In this document: one piece after another, positions 1-5,974 of the stretch
Layout of the letters: each line of letters begins with the position of its first letter
How positions within the stretch are numbered: position 1 is the stretch's first letter
From: Candidatus Poribacteria bacterium
GTDB lineage: Bacteria; Poribacteria; WGA-4E; WGA-3G
Direction of reading: 5' to 3'
DNA length: 6,003 nt
NCBI GenBank assembly: GCA_009835515.1
Contig: VXXH01000708.1
Span: 1 to 6,003 of the forward strand
Notes under the pieces: model-generated
What the model saw: only the letters and a program-made list of their open reading frames with translations
The model's database searches: none
Told to the model about the DNA's origin: nothing
Position numbers and translations under genes: made by a program

Positions 1-1
1 C

Positions 2-30
2 TTGATAATTACGACTAAAGTTTGGATAAT
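2..30 (+). promoter_or_regulatory. Sigma70-like promoter of the WD40 gene
   Basis: TTGATA at 2-7 matches the -35 consensus at 5 of 6 positions, and GATAAT at 25-30 matches the -10 consensus at 5 of 6, with the optimal 17-base spacer. Transcription would start near 37, leaving a leader of about 44 bases before the ATG at 81. The heptamer GATAATT occurs twice (4-10 and 25-31), 21 bases apart, which may be chance or a protein-binding direct repeat. The assignment rests on consensus and position only. Confidence 0.5.
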
Positions 31-66
31 TTTAAGATGGCCAAAGGTTCCTATTAACTACCATCT

Positions 67-73
67 AAGGAGA
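67..73 (+). promoter_or_regulatory. Strong Shine-Dalgarno for the WD40 gene
   Basis: AAGGAGA lies 7 bases upstream of the ATG at 81. It fixes this start codon, which also gives a complete signal peptide. Confidence 0.85.
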
Positions 74-80
74 CGCGTCA

Positions 81-2054
81 ATGTCTAAATGTATGCTATC
101 AATCCTTGCATTGCTCCTTACCAATTTAATATCTTTTTCTTCTTTGACAACAGTTTTCGCTGACGAGAAAAAGCAGGTAAAGCAGACTGAAACAGTAGAT
201 ATAGCCCCCAAAGTTTTAGGAGATGTCCACGCGAAAGAGCCAACATTTATCGCATTACCGCCTGGCGCGGTCGCCCGGTTTGGGAGAGGCGGTGGGTCGG
301 ATGTGGCAGTATCGCCGGATGGCGACCTTGTTGCTGTCGTATCTAACATTGGTGTGTGGCTCTACTCTGCCTACACTGATGAATTTTTGTCGCTACTCGC
401 CTCTAAGGGTGAGAATATTCCGTCAACAGCCGCCTTTTCACCGGATGGCACCCAAATTGCTATCGGGTATAGGAACGGTCCGGCAAGATTGTGGCGCATT
501 TTTTCTGAAAGCACTGAGACGGAACTTCCTGCCTTTCTTCATGGCGGTCCTGCGACGAGGGTCACATTTTCACCGGACGGCAAACTTTTAGCGACAAGTG
601 GCTGGAATAATGAGGCTATATTGTGGGATGTTGATACGCGGACAGTTCGCTTCACCTTCAAACATGAAGATGCTGTAAGAACAGTCTTGTTCTCGCCGGA
701 TGGCAGACGCTTGGCGACAGGTAGTTTGGATGCGACGGCGAAGTTGTGGGACCTTGAAACAGGAAAACAGTTCCGGTCCTTTGCACATCCAGATTATCGT
801 AGACCGCTCGCGTTTCCCTCGGGTCATACCGAAATCTACAATGAAGGTGGCATTCGTTGCATCGCGTTTTCACCCGATGGAAAATTTTTAGCAACAGGCG
901 GTCTGCATCGGGATCGCGACGTTAAACTGTGGGACATTGAACAAGGAAAACAGCGTTGGTCGATTACCTTTGAAGCATCTGCTAAATCCATCACATTTTC
1001 GCCAGATGGGAGGTATATAGCCACCCATTTCACCGCCGATGTTGTTCATGTATTACGGATTGAGGATGGCACGGCTGTCCCATTCGATCTTGATAGAGAA
1101 AAATGGATTGGCAGAAACGAGAGAAAGCCGCCTGCTGAGCATACATCGGAGGGGGTCCGTGTCAATTTTTCACCGAATGGAAAACACCTCATAAATCTTG
1201 GTGCAAATAATACGATCAGGGTGCGAGATATTGAAACAGGGGTAGAGGTCAAGACTCTGGTAGGCACTAATGGATACACTAAGACTATCGGACTATCGCC
1301 TGAAGGGGAATACCTTGGGATTTGTATTAGGCATGAAGATGCCGTCGAACTTTGGGGTGAGGAGACTATCGCTCGCTTTCCGCATGAGATACGTGTTATG
1401 ACTGCTGAAATATCCAATGATGGAACGTTGTTAGCGACCGGGGGGAGAGACAACAAGGTCAAACTCTATGATGTGGAAACTGAGAAACTACATCACACAT
1501 TATCCGGTCATATAGGTCCGATTCAGGCACTTGCCTTTTCGCCTGACGGGACGCTTCTGGTGAGTAGTGGTGGTACTAACTGGGAAGAGTTAGCAGGCGA
1601 TGATGGCATTACATATACTTTTTCTTCTCGTGAGAGTGTTGTGGACAAAACTGCTAAGGTCTGGGATGTTGCAACGGGGGAAAATATTGCCACCTTTGAA
1701 CATTTGGGTGCAGTTCGAGCGATTGCGTTTTCGCCTGATGGCACCCTTCTCGCTACGAGTGCTGGCAGAACTGATATCCGGTCTACAAAAACTTGGCAAG
1801 ATATTACAACGTTGAGTACAGTAAACGCAACGAGCCTCACATTTTCGCCTGATGGCACCCGCATTGCTGTGGGTATGAGTGGACGGCAACCGACGGTTCA
1901 AATATGGGATATAGCCACAAGAAAGCCTATTGCAACATTCATCGGACACAAGCGCGATATTCAATCTCTCGCTTTTTCGCCTGATAGTCGTTTGCTTGCA
2001 AGCGGTGGTTCTGATGGGGTTATCTATTTATGGAAGGTAACACCTGATGGGTAG
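81..2054 (+). CDS. Exported WD40-repeat protein, 13 blades (probably two beta-propellers)
   Basis: This is a predicted exported scaffold or binding protein of 657 residues. Residues 1-27 form a Sec signal peptide: Lys3, a hydrophobic core over about 5-22, and a VFA/D signal peptidase I site. A charged linker (28-60) follows. From about residue 64 to the C-terminus I count 13 WD40 units, each with an (F/V)SPDG-type turn and most with an LWD-type end (LWRI, LWDV, LWDL, LWDI, LYDV, VWDV, IWDI, LWKV). Thirteen blades is too many for one ordinary propeller and suggests two stacked ones, for example 6+7. Three long inter-blade loops stand out at about residues 235-258, 335-358 and 496-525. Two late blades share a 19-base identical DNA stretch (1728-1746 and 1842-1860), a sign of blade duplication. 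No catalytic domain is visible. It converges on the downstream hydrolase gene and has its own promoter. The partner or ligand is unknown. Confidence 0.93.
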   Translation: MSKCMLSILALLLTNLISFSSLTTVFADEKKQVKQTETVDIAPKVLGDVHAKEPTFIALPPGAVARFGRGGGSDVAVSPDGDLVAVVSNIGVWLYSAYTDEFLSLLASKGENIPSTAAFSPDGTQIAIGYRNGPARLWRIFSESTETELPAFLHGGPATRVTFSPDGKLLATSGWNNEAILWDVDTRTVRFTFKHEDAVRTVLFSPDGRRLATGSLDATAKLWDLETGKQFRSFAHPDYRRPLAFPSGHTEIYNEGGIRCIAFSPDGKFLATGGLHRDRDVKLWDIEQGKQRWSITFEASAKSITFSPDGRYIATHFTADVVHVLRIEDGTAVPFDLDREKWIGRNERKPPAEHTSEGVRVNFSPNGKHLINLGANNTIRVRDIETGVEVKTLVGTNGYTKTIGLSPEGEYLGICIRHEDAVELWGEETIARFPHEIRVMTAEISNDGTLLATGGRDNKVKLYDVETEKLHHTLSGHIGPIQALAFSPDGTLLVSSGGTNWEELAGDDGITYTFSSRESVVDKTAKVWDVATGENIATFEHLGAVRAIAFSPDGTLLATSAGRTDIRSTKTWQDITTLSTVNATSLTFSPDGTRIAVGMSGRQPTVQIWDIATRKPIATFIGHKRDIQSLAFSPDSRLLASGGSDGVIYLWKVTPDG

Positions 2055-2065
2055 CATTTCTATCT

Positions 2066-2105
2066 CTTGGCTTTCGAGTTATATGTCGAGGGCATATTTG
2101 CCAAG
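2066..2105. terminator. Weak hairpin between convergent genes
   Basis: The 79-base gap between the convergent WD40 and hydrolase genes can fold. CTTGGC at 2066-2071 pairs with GCCAAG at 2100-2105. Inside it, ATATGTC at 2081-2087 pairs with GGCATAT at 2091-2097 across a GAG loop, with one G-U pair. Neither strand has a T-run after the stem, so it is not a canonical intrinsic terminator. Position is the main argument for a bidirectional termination role. Confidence 0.25.
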
Positions 2106-2133
2106 TGGGCATCTCGAAGATTACACCGTATCA

Positions 2134-2955
2134 TCACAAGCGAGCGATGGTTTTCTTATAGCGGGTTTCCATCTCAGGCCCTTGGGCTTGTAGGTACGTC
2201 TGCTCCGAATGGCGTGCAGCCTCGGTGGAAGGTGGCTGTGGAATGTCAATGTCTGCGGTGCTGATCTGGTCGTTGCCCCATTTATATGCGATGATTTCGC
2301 CTTTGCTAATGATGAGATTCATGCCGACGTTTGCTTCTACAATCGGTACGCCGTTTTCGCGTGCTCTGGCGAGAACGGTTTGATTTTGTGATTTACCTTT
2401 TGAACCGTAGGAGGGGATTAGAAGGAATTGCGCGCCATCTAAAACCAGCGTCCGCGCAATCAATGGATTCCACCGATCGTTGCAGATTAGAATACCCGCG
2501 CGTCCGAAGGGTGTATCAAAAGCACGAATCGTCTCGCCGATACAATTGAAGTTCCACGATGGATGTGTGCCTTCGGCGAACTGTGTTTTATGATAGGTGC
2601 CGCATATCTCACCATCGCTGTCAATAAACACAGCCGAATTATAAACAGAGTTACCAGATCGTTCAGCGAAGCCGAAACAGAGACAGATCTTGAGTTGGCG
2701 TGCAAGCCGCCGGAATCGGTGGATATATGCGCCATCAAGCGGTTCTGCGATATCAAGCATCGCCTCTGGCATGGCTCTGCCTTCAATGACATCCATAACG
2801 ACATAGCCTTCTAATACACCCTCGGTCGCCAAAATGAGTTGTGGACTATCTTTAGCCGATTCAACGAAGAAAGCCTCCAATTTATCAGCGTTGGAGGCTT
2901 TATCCCATTTGGTAGGTTTGAGCGAAATTGCGGATACTTTGATTGATTGATACAT
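2134..2955 (-). CDS. Nitrilase-superfamily carbon-nitrogen hydrolase
   Basis: This 273-residue protein is a cytoplasmic C-N hydrolase that would cleave a non-peptide amide, carbamoyl or nitrile bond through a cysteine thioester. All three triad residues are visible in family context: Glu45 (LILATEGVLEGY), Lys123 (GTYHKTQ) and Cys158 (AGILICNDRW). Length is normal for a single-domain member (about 260-300). There is no signal peptide. The start at 2955 gives the expected N-terminal strand (VSAISLKP) but has no good Shine-Dalgarno. It begins 30 bases after the stop of the exported toroid gene, so it is probably translated from the same mRNA. The substrate cannot be read from the sequence. Beta-ureidopropionase-like, N-carbamoyl-amino-acid hydrolase-like and general amidase roles are all possible. 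The Cys-Asn-Asp-Arg-Trp context differs slightly from the commoner CYD pattern but keeps the nucleophile. Confidence 0.92.
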   Translation of the reverse strand: MYQSIKVSAISLKPTKWDKASNADKLEAFFVESAKDSPQLILATEGVLEGYVVMDVIEGRAMPEAMLDIAEPLDGAYIHRFRRLARQLKICLCFGFAERSGNSVYNSAVFIDSDGEICGTYHKTQFAEGTHPSWNFNCIGETIRAFDTPFGRAGILICNDRWNPLIARTLVLDGAQFLLIPSYGSKGKSQNQTVLARARENGVPIVEANVGMNLIISKGEIIAYKWGNDQISTADIDIPQPPSTEAARHSEQTYLQAQGPEMETRYKKTIARL

Positions 2956-2985
2956 AGGTTCTGAAAAGTTTAAAAGAGGTTACAC

Positions 2986-4098
2986 CTATTTCGGATAGGC
3001 TGTGTCAAGGGAGAGGATCGCATAACTGGTTGCTAACACAGGCAATGCTTCCATCCAGCGGCTATTCTCATTTACCCAGAGTCCTTCAGGTTTCTGTACC
3101 GCAATCAGTTTTTCTGCGAATTCACGGTACCAATCGTGTGTAATACCTTTTGCGTCTACGAAGGTGGGTTGACCGTAGAGTCGCAACGCTTTCGCCATCG
3201 TGTGGTAGTTATAGTAAAGCCCTTGAGCACCCATGCCGTAGTTCTCTTCCAACGTGAAGTGCTCTTTTATCCACTCGAAAGCAGCTTTGACGCGTTCATC
3301 ATCTTTACCAACATTTGCGTAGATGAAGCTCAGCAGTCCGGCATACGTCATGCTGGCATAAGAGCGCGGACTTCCTGCAGCATCTGTTCCAGCTTTGCTT
3401 TCGCCGTCAGGCGAATAGATGAAACCGCCATCGTTGCCTGCCCACGACTGATCGTTACTTTCACTGCGATTCTGTGTGCGTTCGAGATACTTAATCGCCT
3501 TGTCCCAGACTTCTTGGTCATCGGAACCGCTCTCTTTGAGTGCTTGGATAGCAATGTTCAGGTTGGACAAGTCTTTCACATCCTGACGGCTACCGTAGCC
3601 GATCCCACCAAAATAAACGCTCTCCTCATCTGTGACCTGTAGTCTCTTCAAAAAGCCTTGCGCTTTTTTAATAACTTCGTCATATTTCGGGTTGCCGGTT
3701 GAGGAAAGAGCCATGATGGAAATAGAGGTGTTGTAATTCGGCAGTGCAGGTTGCATCTCGACATCATAAATAGCACCGTTGGGCTGTTGCATTGCAACCA
3801 ACCGCTGAAGTCCGTTTTGGATAAACGGATGGTCCGCCTCTGCGTATTTATTTTCTGGATGCCGTAAAAAGGCGGTGAGTGCAAGAGCCGTTATTCCGGG
3901 ATGATTGGCGAAGAGTCCGTCCTCAGCTTGTTGTCCCTTTAGCCATTCCAACCCTTTGTCAATGCTTTCGACAACCTGCTTGTTTAATTCTGTATATGTT
4001 GACGTGTCTGCTGCGTGATGATCGGCTATACCGTTCTGTAAAACGGCAAATACGAGGAGCAATATCAGTATGAATCCATACTGTGTTTTCGTTTTCAT
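2986..4098 (-). CDS. Exported prenyltransferase/squalene-oxidase-repeat (alpha/alpha toroid) protein
   Basis: The protein has 370 residues. Residues 1-25 are a signal peptide (Lys2 and Lys4, hydrophobic 9-20, GIA/D cleavage), so the mature protein is outside the cytoplasmic membrane. The rest shows repeated helical units with QW-like ends typical of the terpene cyclase/protein prenyltransferase toroid fold: GLEWLKGQQAEDGLF at 49-63, GLQRLVAMQQPNGAIYD at 96-112, the FGGIGYG region near 165, GNDGGFIYSPDG from 221, and AVQKPEGLW near 333-341. It is much shorter than squalene-hopene cyclases (about 630 residues). I see no DxDD acid motif, and there is no cysteine anywhere, so the zinc-Cys site of protein prenyltransferases is also absent. 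Enzymatic cyclase or prenyltransferase activity is therefore doubtful. A binding or structural role, or an unknown activity, fits better. It is the first gene of a likely two-gene unit with the C-N hydrolase. Confidence 0.9.
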   Translation of the reverse strand: MKTKTQYGFILILLLVFAVLQNGIADHHAADTSTYTELNKQVVESIDKGLEWLKGQQAEDGLFANHPGITALALTAFLRHPENKYAEADHPFIQNGLQRLVAMQQPNGAIYDVEMQPALPNYNTSISIMALSSTGNPKYDEVIKKAQGFLKRLQVTDEESVYFGGIGYGSRQDVKDLSNLNIAIQALKESGSDDQEVWDKAIKYLERTQNRSESNDQSWAGNDGGFIYSPDGESKAGTDAAGSPRSYASMTYAGLLSFIYANVGKDDERVKAAFEWIKEHFTLEENYGMGAQGLYYNYHTMAKALRLYGQPTFVDAKGITHDWYREFAEKLIAVQKPEGLWVNENSRWMEALPVLATSYAILSLDTAYPK

Positions 4099-4104
4099 GG
4101 TGTT

Positions 4105-4111
4105 TCTCCCT
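4105..4111 (-). promoter_or_regulatory. Shine-Dalgarno of the toroid gene
   Basis: On the minus strand AGGGAGA precedes the ATG at 4098, with 6-7 bases between. This strong site supports the chosen start, which yields an intact signal peptide. Confidence 0.8.
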
Positions 4112-4128
4112 AATGACCAGTTGTTTGT

Positions 4129-4157
4129 GTCATATTGTGTAGCAAATACGATGCCAA
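4129..4157 (-). promoter_or_regulatory. Possible promoter of the toroid-hydrolase unit
   Basis: On the minus strand TTGGCA (4152-4157) resembles the -35 box at 5 of 6 positions. TATGAC (4129-4134) resembles the -10 box at 4 of 6, with a 17-base spacer. Transcription would begin near 4122, giving a leader of about 24 bases that contains the Shine-Dalgarno. The -10 match is weak. A perfect TTGACA at 4208-4213 on the same strand has no -10 partner at proper distance. Confidence 0.3.
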
Positions 4158-4278
4158 CGCTGAAAGCCTTTTTTTGCCCTAATTCCCCGGAATTTAAGGA
4201 ACAATTGTGTCAAAAAATGAACGCTATTGTCCATAATCTGAACAATTTAATTAGGGTCTATCTGTCTTCTTGTAGGCT

Positions 4279-4293
4279 GGGTTTCCAAATCCC
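4279..4293. repeat. Degenerate GGG-TTT-CC-AAAT-CCC palindrome
   Basis: GGGTTTCCAAATCCC is one base short of the inverted repeat GGGATTT-CC-AAATCCC. It is flanked by GTAGGCT and GACTC. I recall similar GTAGGC...CCCGAC palindromes as dispersed intergenic elements in poribacterial genomes, which makes this a possible decayed copy. No T-run follows on either strand, so it is not a typical terminator. Only the local symmetry is seen directly; dispersal is inference. Confidence 0.35.
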
Positions 4294-4378
4294 GACTCTT
4301 AACGGCTTGCCATCGGGTGTTGATGAGAAAAAGTCCTAATGTTGTCTAAGGTCTTATAAGATGAATTATATGATGCTA

Positions 4379-4419
4379 TTTTAGAAGTTCTGGATACAGT
4401 TTTAGAAAGTGTACTAAAA
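4379..4419. repeat. TTTTAG half-site repeats
   Basis: TTTTAGAA occurs at 4379-4386 and 4400-4407, exactly 21 bases apart on the same face of the helix. CTAAAA at 4414-4419 is the inverted complement of TTTTAG at 4400-4405, with an 8-base loop. The cluster lies just beyond the stop codon of the RidA-like gene. It could be an AT-rich 3' hairpin or a protein-binding site, but low complexity makes chance plausible. Confidence 0.25.
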
Positions 4420-4450
4420 TGGACGAAATTTCAAAGTGTGTAAGAGATGT

Positions 4451-4840
4451 CTATTCTGCCACGACCGCGTCCGCCTCAATTTCCACTAATATTTCCGGTT
4501 CAATCAAGCGGCTAACTTCGACCATACTGGTAGCGGGACGAATTTCGCCAAAAAATTCGCCGTGTGCCCCTCCAACCTTCTCCCAATCGTTGATATCCGT
4601 CACATAGATACGTGTGCGAACCACATCTTTCAGACTCGCACCGGCGGATCTGAGCGCATTTTCTATATTGCTGATGGTCTGCACTGTCTGCTTGTAAGCA
4701 TCTCCCACACCAACGATTTTGCCGTTTTTATCTGTCGCTGTCGTTCCTGAAACATGGACATATTGCCCTACCCGGACAGCCCGTGAGTAACCTACAATCG
4801 GTTCCCATTTTGTTCCCGTTGAAATGTTTTGTCTTTTCAT
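4451..4840 (-). CDS. RidA-family (YjgF/YER057c/UK114) protein lacking the catalytic arginine
   Basis: This is a 129-residue cytoplasmic protein spanning the full family length, expected to form a trimer with ligand pockets at the subunit interfaces. Family landmarks run in order: [18 protein letters not shown] (17-34), [32 protein letters not shown] (55-86, read in two parts), and [12 protein letters not shown] (101-112) with the closing EIEADAVV strand. In archetypal RidA the PARSCVEV segment carries the arginine (Arg105 in E. coli) needed for 2-aminoacrylate/imine deamination. Here that position is Thr104, so this is probably not a true enamine/imine deaminase and belongs with the divergent Rid-like subgroups that have a GYSRAVRVG opening. 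It follows the oxidoreductase gene by 12 bases with a ribosome site overlapping that gene's stop, so the pair is co-expressed and perhaps acts on one substrate. Its exact reaction is unknown. Confidence 0.93.
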   Translation of the reverse strand: MKRQNISTGTKWEPIVGYSRAVRVGQYVHVSGTTATDKNGKIVGVGDAYKQTVQTISNIENALRSAGASLKDVVRTRIYVTDINDWEKVGGAHGEFFGEIRPATSMVEVSRLIEPEILVEIEADAVVAE

Positions 4841-4847
4841 TTATGAA

Positions 4848-4854
4848 TCTTCCT
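4848..4854 (-). promoter_or_regulatory. Shine-Dalgarno overlapping upstream stop codon
   Basis: On the minus strand AGGAAGA sits 7 bases before the ATG at 4840 and overlaps the TAG stop of the oxidoreductase gene (4853-4855). This arrangement is typical of translational coupling within an operon. Confidence 0.75.
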
Positions 4855-5887
4855 ATATCCGCACCGTCTCTCCACTATCCGCAGACTGCATTGCTGCGTC
4901 GTAGACCTGCATCACTTTGCGGATCTCTTCGGGTTTGACAGCTAATTCTTCACCTTTATTCAGGACATCTGCGATATTCTGATAGTAGGATTTCCATGTT
5001 GTCTGGACGCTTTCGACAACGATCTCACGGTTCTCACCACCCGCCTCAGTCCAGACTTTTGCATAGTTTTCGGGGTCTTGTTGTGCGGCATCGATGTTCC
5101 CCTCGCGCATTGGTCCCTCCTGTGGGTCGAGTCCGTATTTGATTAACCCACCCAAATCTCCTACGATATACCAGCGCGGTTTCTCGGCTTTTGAGAGGTT
5201 GCCGATCTCAATCTGATACCGGACATCGTTCTGAAACTTAATGATGAGGTTTCCATAGTTACCGATGTCTGTGTCCCATCTTGTGTTGTAGTGAATATCA
5301 CAGAAGACAGATTCAACGGGTGCCGTTACGAGCTGCAGTGCCTGATCGACGAAGTGTGCGGGCCAGTCGTAAAGGATGCCACCGCTTTGGCTTTTGACAC
5401 CGCGCCAGCCTCCGGGTGCGCCGTAACGCATAATCGCAACCTGATAGAGATAAGGTGTTCCGAGCAAGCCGTCGTCAATAATTTTTCTGATTGTGGTATA
5501 GTCCCAATCCCATCTGCGATTATGGAAGACGCTGAGCAGAACATCATTCCGTTGACTGGCGGCGATCATTGCGTCCGCTTCATCGGTATTCATCGCCATG
5601 ATTTTGTCTGTGACGACGTGCTTGCCTGCGTCCATCGCTTTGATTGCGAGTTCGGCGTGGGTGTCGTGAGGTGTGGCTAATACGACGAGATCAACGGCAT
5701 CATCTGCGATGACTTCGTCAATTGTTTGATAGTTTTGCGCGTTTGGGTATGCTTCACGTGCCGCCTCACGGCGTTCAGCATTCCGTGTGGCAATAGCGTA
5801 AAGGTTCAATCCATCTGCCAAGCCGACGAGGTAAGAATGAAAAGCGCGTCCAGCGTATCCGTAACCGATAACGGCAGTATTTACCAT
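4853..5887 (-). CDS. Gfo/Idh/MocA-family NAD(P)-dependent oxidoreductase
   Basis: This 344-residue cytoplasmic dehydrogenase probably oxidises or reduces a sugar, inositol or related polyol. The N-terminal Rossmann domain starts at once with AVIGYGYAG (5-13, the GxGxxG dinucleotide loop) and continues through LVVLATPHDTHAE (67-79) and GKHVVTDKIMA (88-98). The last is the site of the family's usual EKP motif, here D94-K95-I96, with the catalytic-type lysine kept. NRRWD (123-127) and GGILYDWPAHFVDQ (169-182) follow, the latter with the conserved Asp174 and His178 of the substrate pocket. The C-terminal beta-sheet domain (about 215-265) and helical tail are complete, and length is normal. The start at 5887 is fixed by the first Rossmann strand beginning at residue 4, yet no Shine-Dalgarno precedes it; the upstream bases are tandem AGTTTTC repeats. 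It is the first gene of the pair with the RidA-like gene. Substrate is undetermined. Confidence 0.95.
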   Translation of the reverse strand: MVNTAVIGYGYAGRAFHSYLVGLADGLNLYAIATRNAERREAAREAYPNAQNYQTIDEVIADDAVDLVVLATPHDTHAELAIKAMDAGKHVVTDKIMAMNTDEADAMIAASQRNDVLLSVFHNRRWDWDYTTIRKIIDDGLLGTPYLYQVAIMRYGAPGGWRGVKSQSGGILYDWPAHFVDQALQLVTAPVESVFCDIHYNTRWDTDIGNYGNLIIKFQNDVRYQIEIGNLSKAEKPRWYIVGDLGGLIKYGLDPQEGPMREGNIDAAQQDPENYAKVWTEAGGENREIVVESVQTTWKSYYQNIADVLNKGEELAVKPEEIRKVMQVYDAAMQSADSGETVRI

Positions 5888-5891
5888 AATT

Positions 5892-5916
5892 AGTTTTCAG
5901 TTTTCAGTTTTCAGTT
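5892..5916. repeat. Tandem AGTTTTC heptamers
   Basis: Three perfect copies of AGTTTTC (5892-5898, 5899-5905, 5906-5912) are followed by a partial fourth, AGTT (5913-5916). The array begins 4 bases from the oxidoreductase start codon, so on the minus-strand mRNA the leader reads as repeated ACTGAAA units and holds no Shine-Dalgarno. Confidence 0.85.
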
Positions 5917-5974
5917 ACTTTCTTGTGACAGGAGCTTTATCTGTTACTGCCACAAGGTATCTCTGACTGAAAAC
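5907..5974. repeat. Imperfect inverted-repeat element, MITE- or REP-like
   Basis: The outer arms GTTTTCAGTTA (5907-5917) and TGACTGAAAAC (5964-5974) pair over 11 positions with one G-U. Inner arms CTTGTGACA (5922-5930) and TGCCACAAG (5948-5956) pair with a single A-C mismatch. The whole could fold into a long hairpin. To its right GATGACTGACGACTCC (5976-5991) repeats the TGAC theme (GACTGA, GATGA, GACTGA, GACGA). No coding sequence is visible in 5888-6003. The structure suggests a small non-autonomous dispersed repeat; a role as terminator for a gene beyond the window is also possible. Confidence 0.55.

Larger units (their letters stand above)
4112..4450. other. Intergenic spacer without a supported gene
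   Basis: This stretch separates the RidA-like gene from the toroid gene on the same strand. It is AT-rich at its right end. It contains the candidate promoter at 4129-4157, a T-run at 4169-4175, a short inverted repeat AATTC-CCCG-GAATT at 4181-4194, a degenerate palindrome at 4279-4293 and TTTTAG repeats at 4379-4419. No clear intrinsic terminator for the RidA-like gene is visible. A plus-strand reading frame crosses it from 4070 but starts inside the toroid gene and resembles nothing I know. The spacing and apparent promoter argue that the two minus-strand gene pairs are separate transcription units. Confidence 0.6.

Noticed and set aside
1046..1462. Minus-strand open frame of 138 codons within the WD40 gene
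   Set aside because: The repeated 'PSGE' pattern in its translation is simply the antisense reading of the repeated FSPDG codons.
3136..3642. Plus-strand open frame of 168 codons
   Set aside because: It lies wholly antisense to the toroid gene, has no Shine-Dalgarno or recognisable domain, and its composition reads as a mirror of the real frame.
2986..4098. Squalene-hopene cyclase or hopanoid biosynthesis gene
   Set aside because: The protein is far too short, exported, lacks DxDD, and no hopanoid or isoprenoid genes lie nearby.
4181..4194. AATTC-CCCG-GAATT as an intrinsic terminator
   Set aside because: The stem is only 5 bp and mostly A-T, and neither strand has a T-run directly after it.
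4070..4339. Plus-strand open frame of 89 codons in the central spacer
   Set aside because: It starts inside the toroid gene's 5' end, lacks a ribosome binding site, crosses the likely promoter of that gene, and encodes no recognisable motif.
5291..5680. Plus-strand open frame of 129 codons
   Set aside because: It is fully antisense to the well-supported oxidoreductase gene and has no start signal or known domain.
5892..5974. CRISPR-like repeat array
   Set aside because: The units are 7 bases in direct contact with no spacers, and no cas gene is present.
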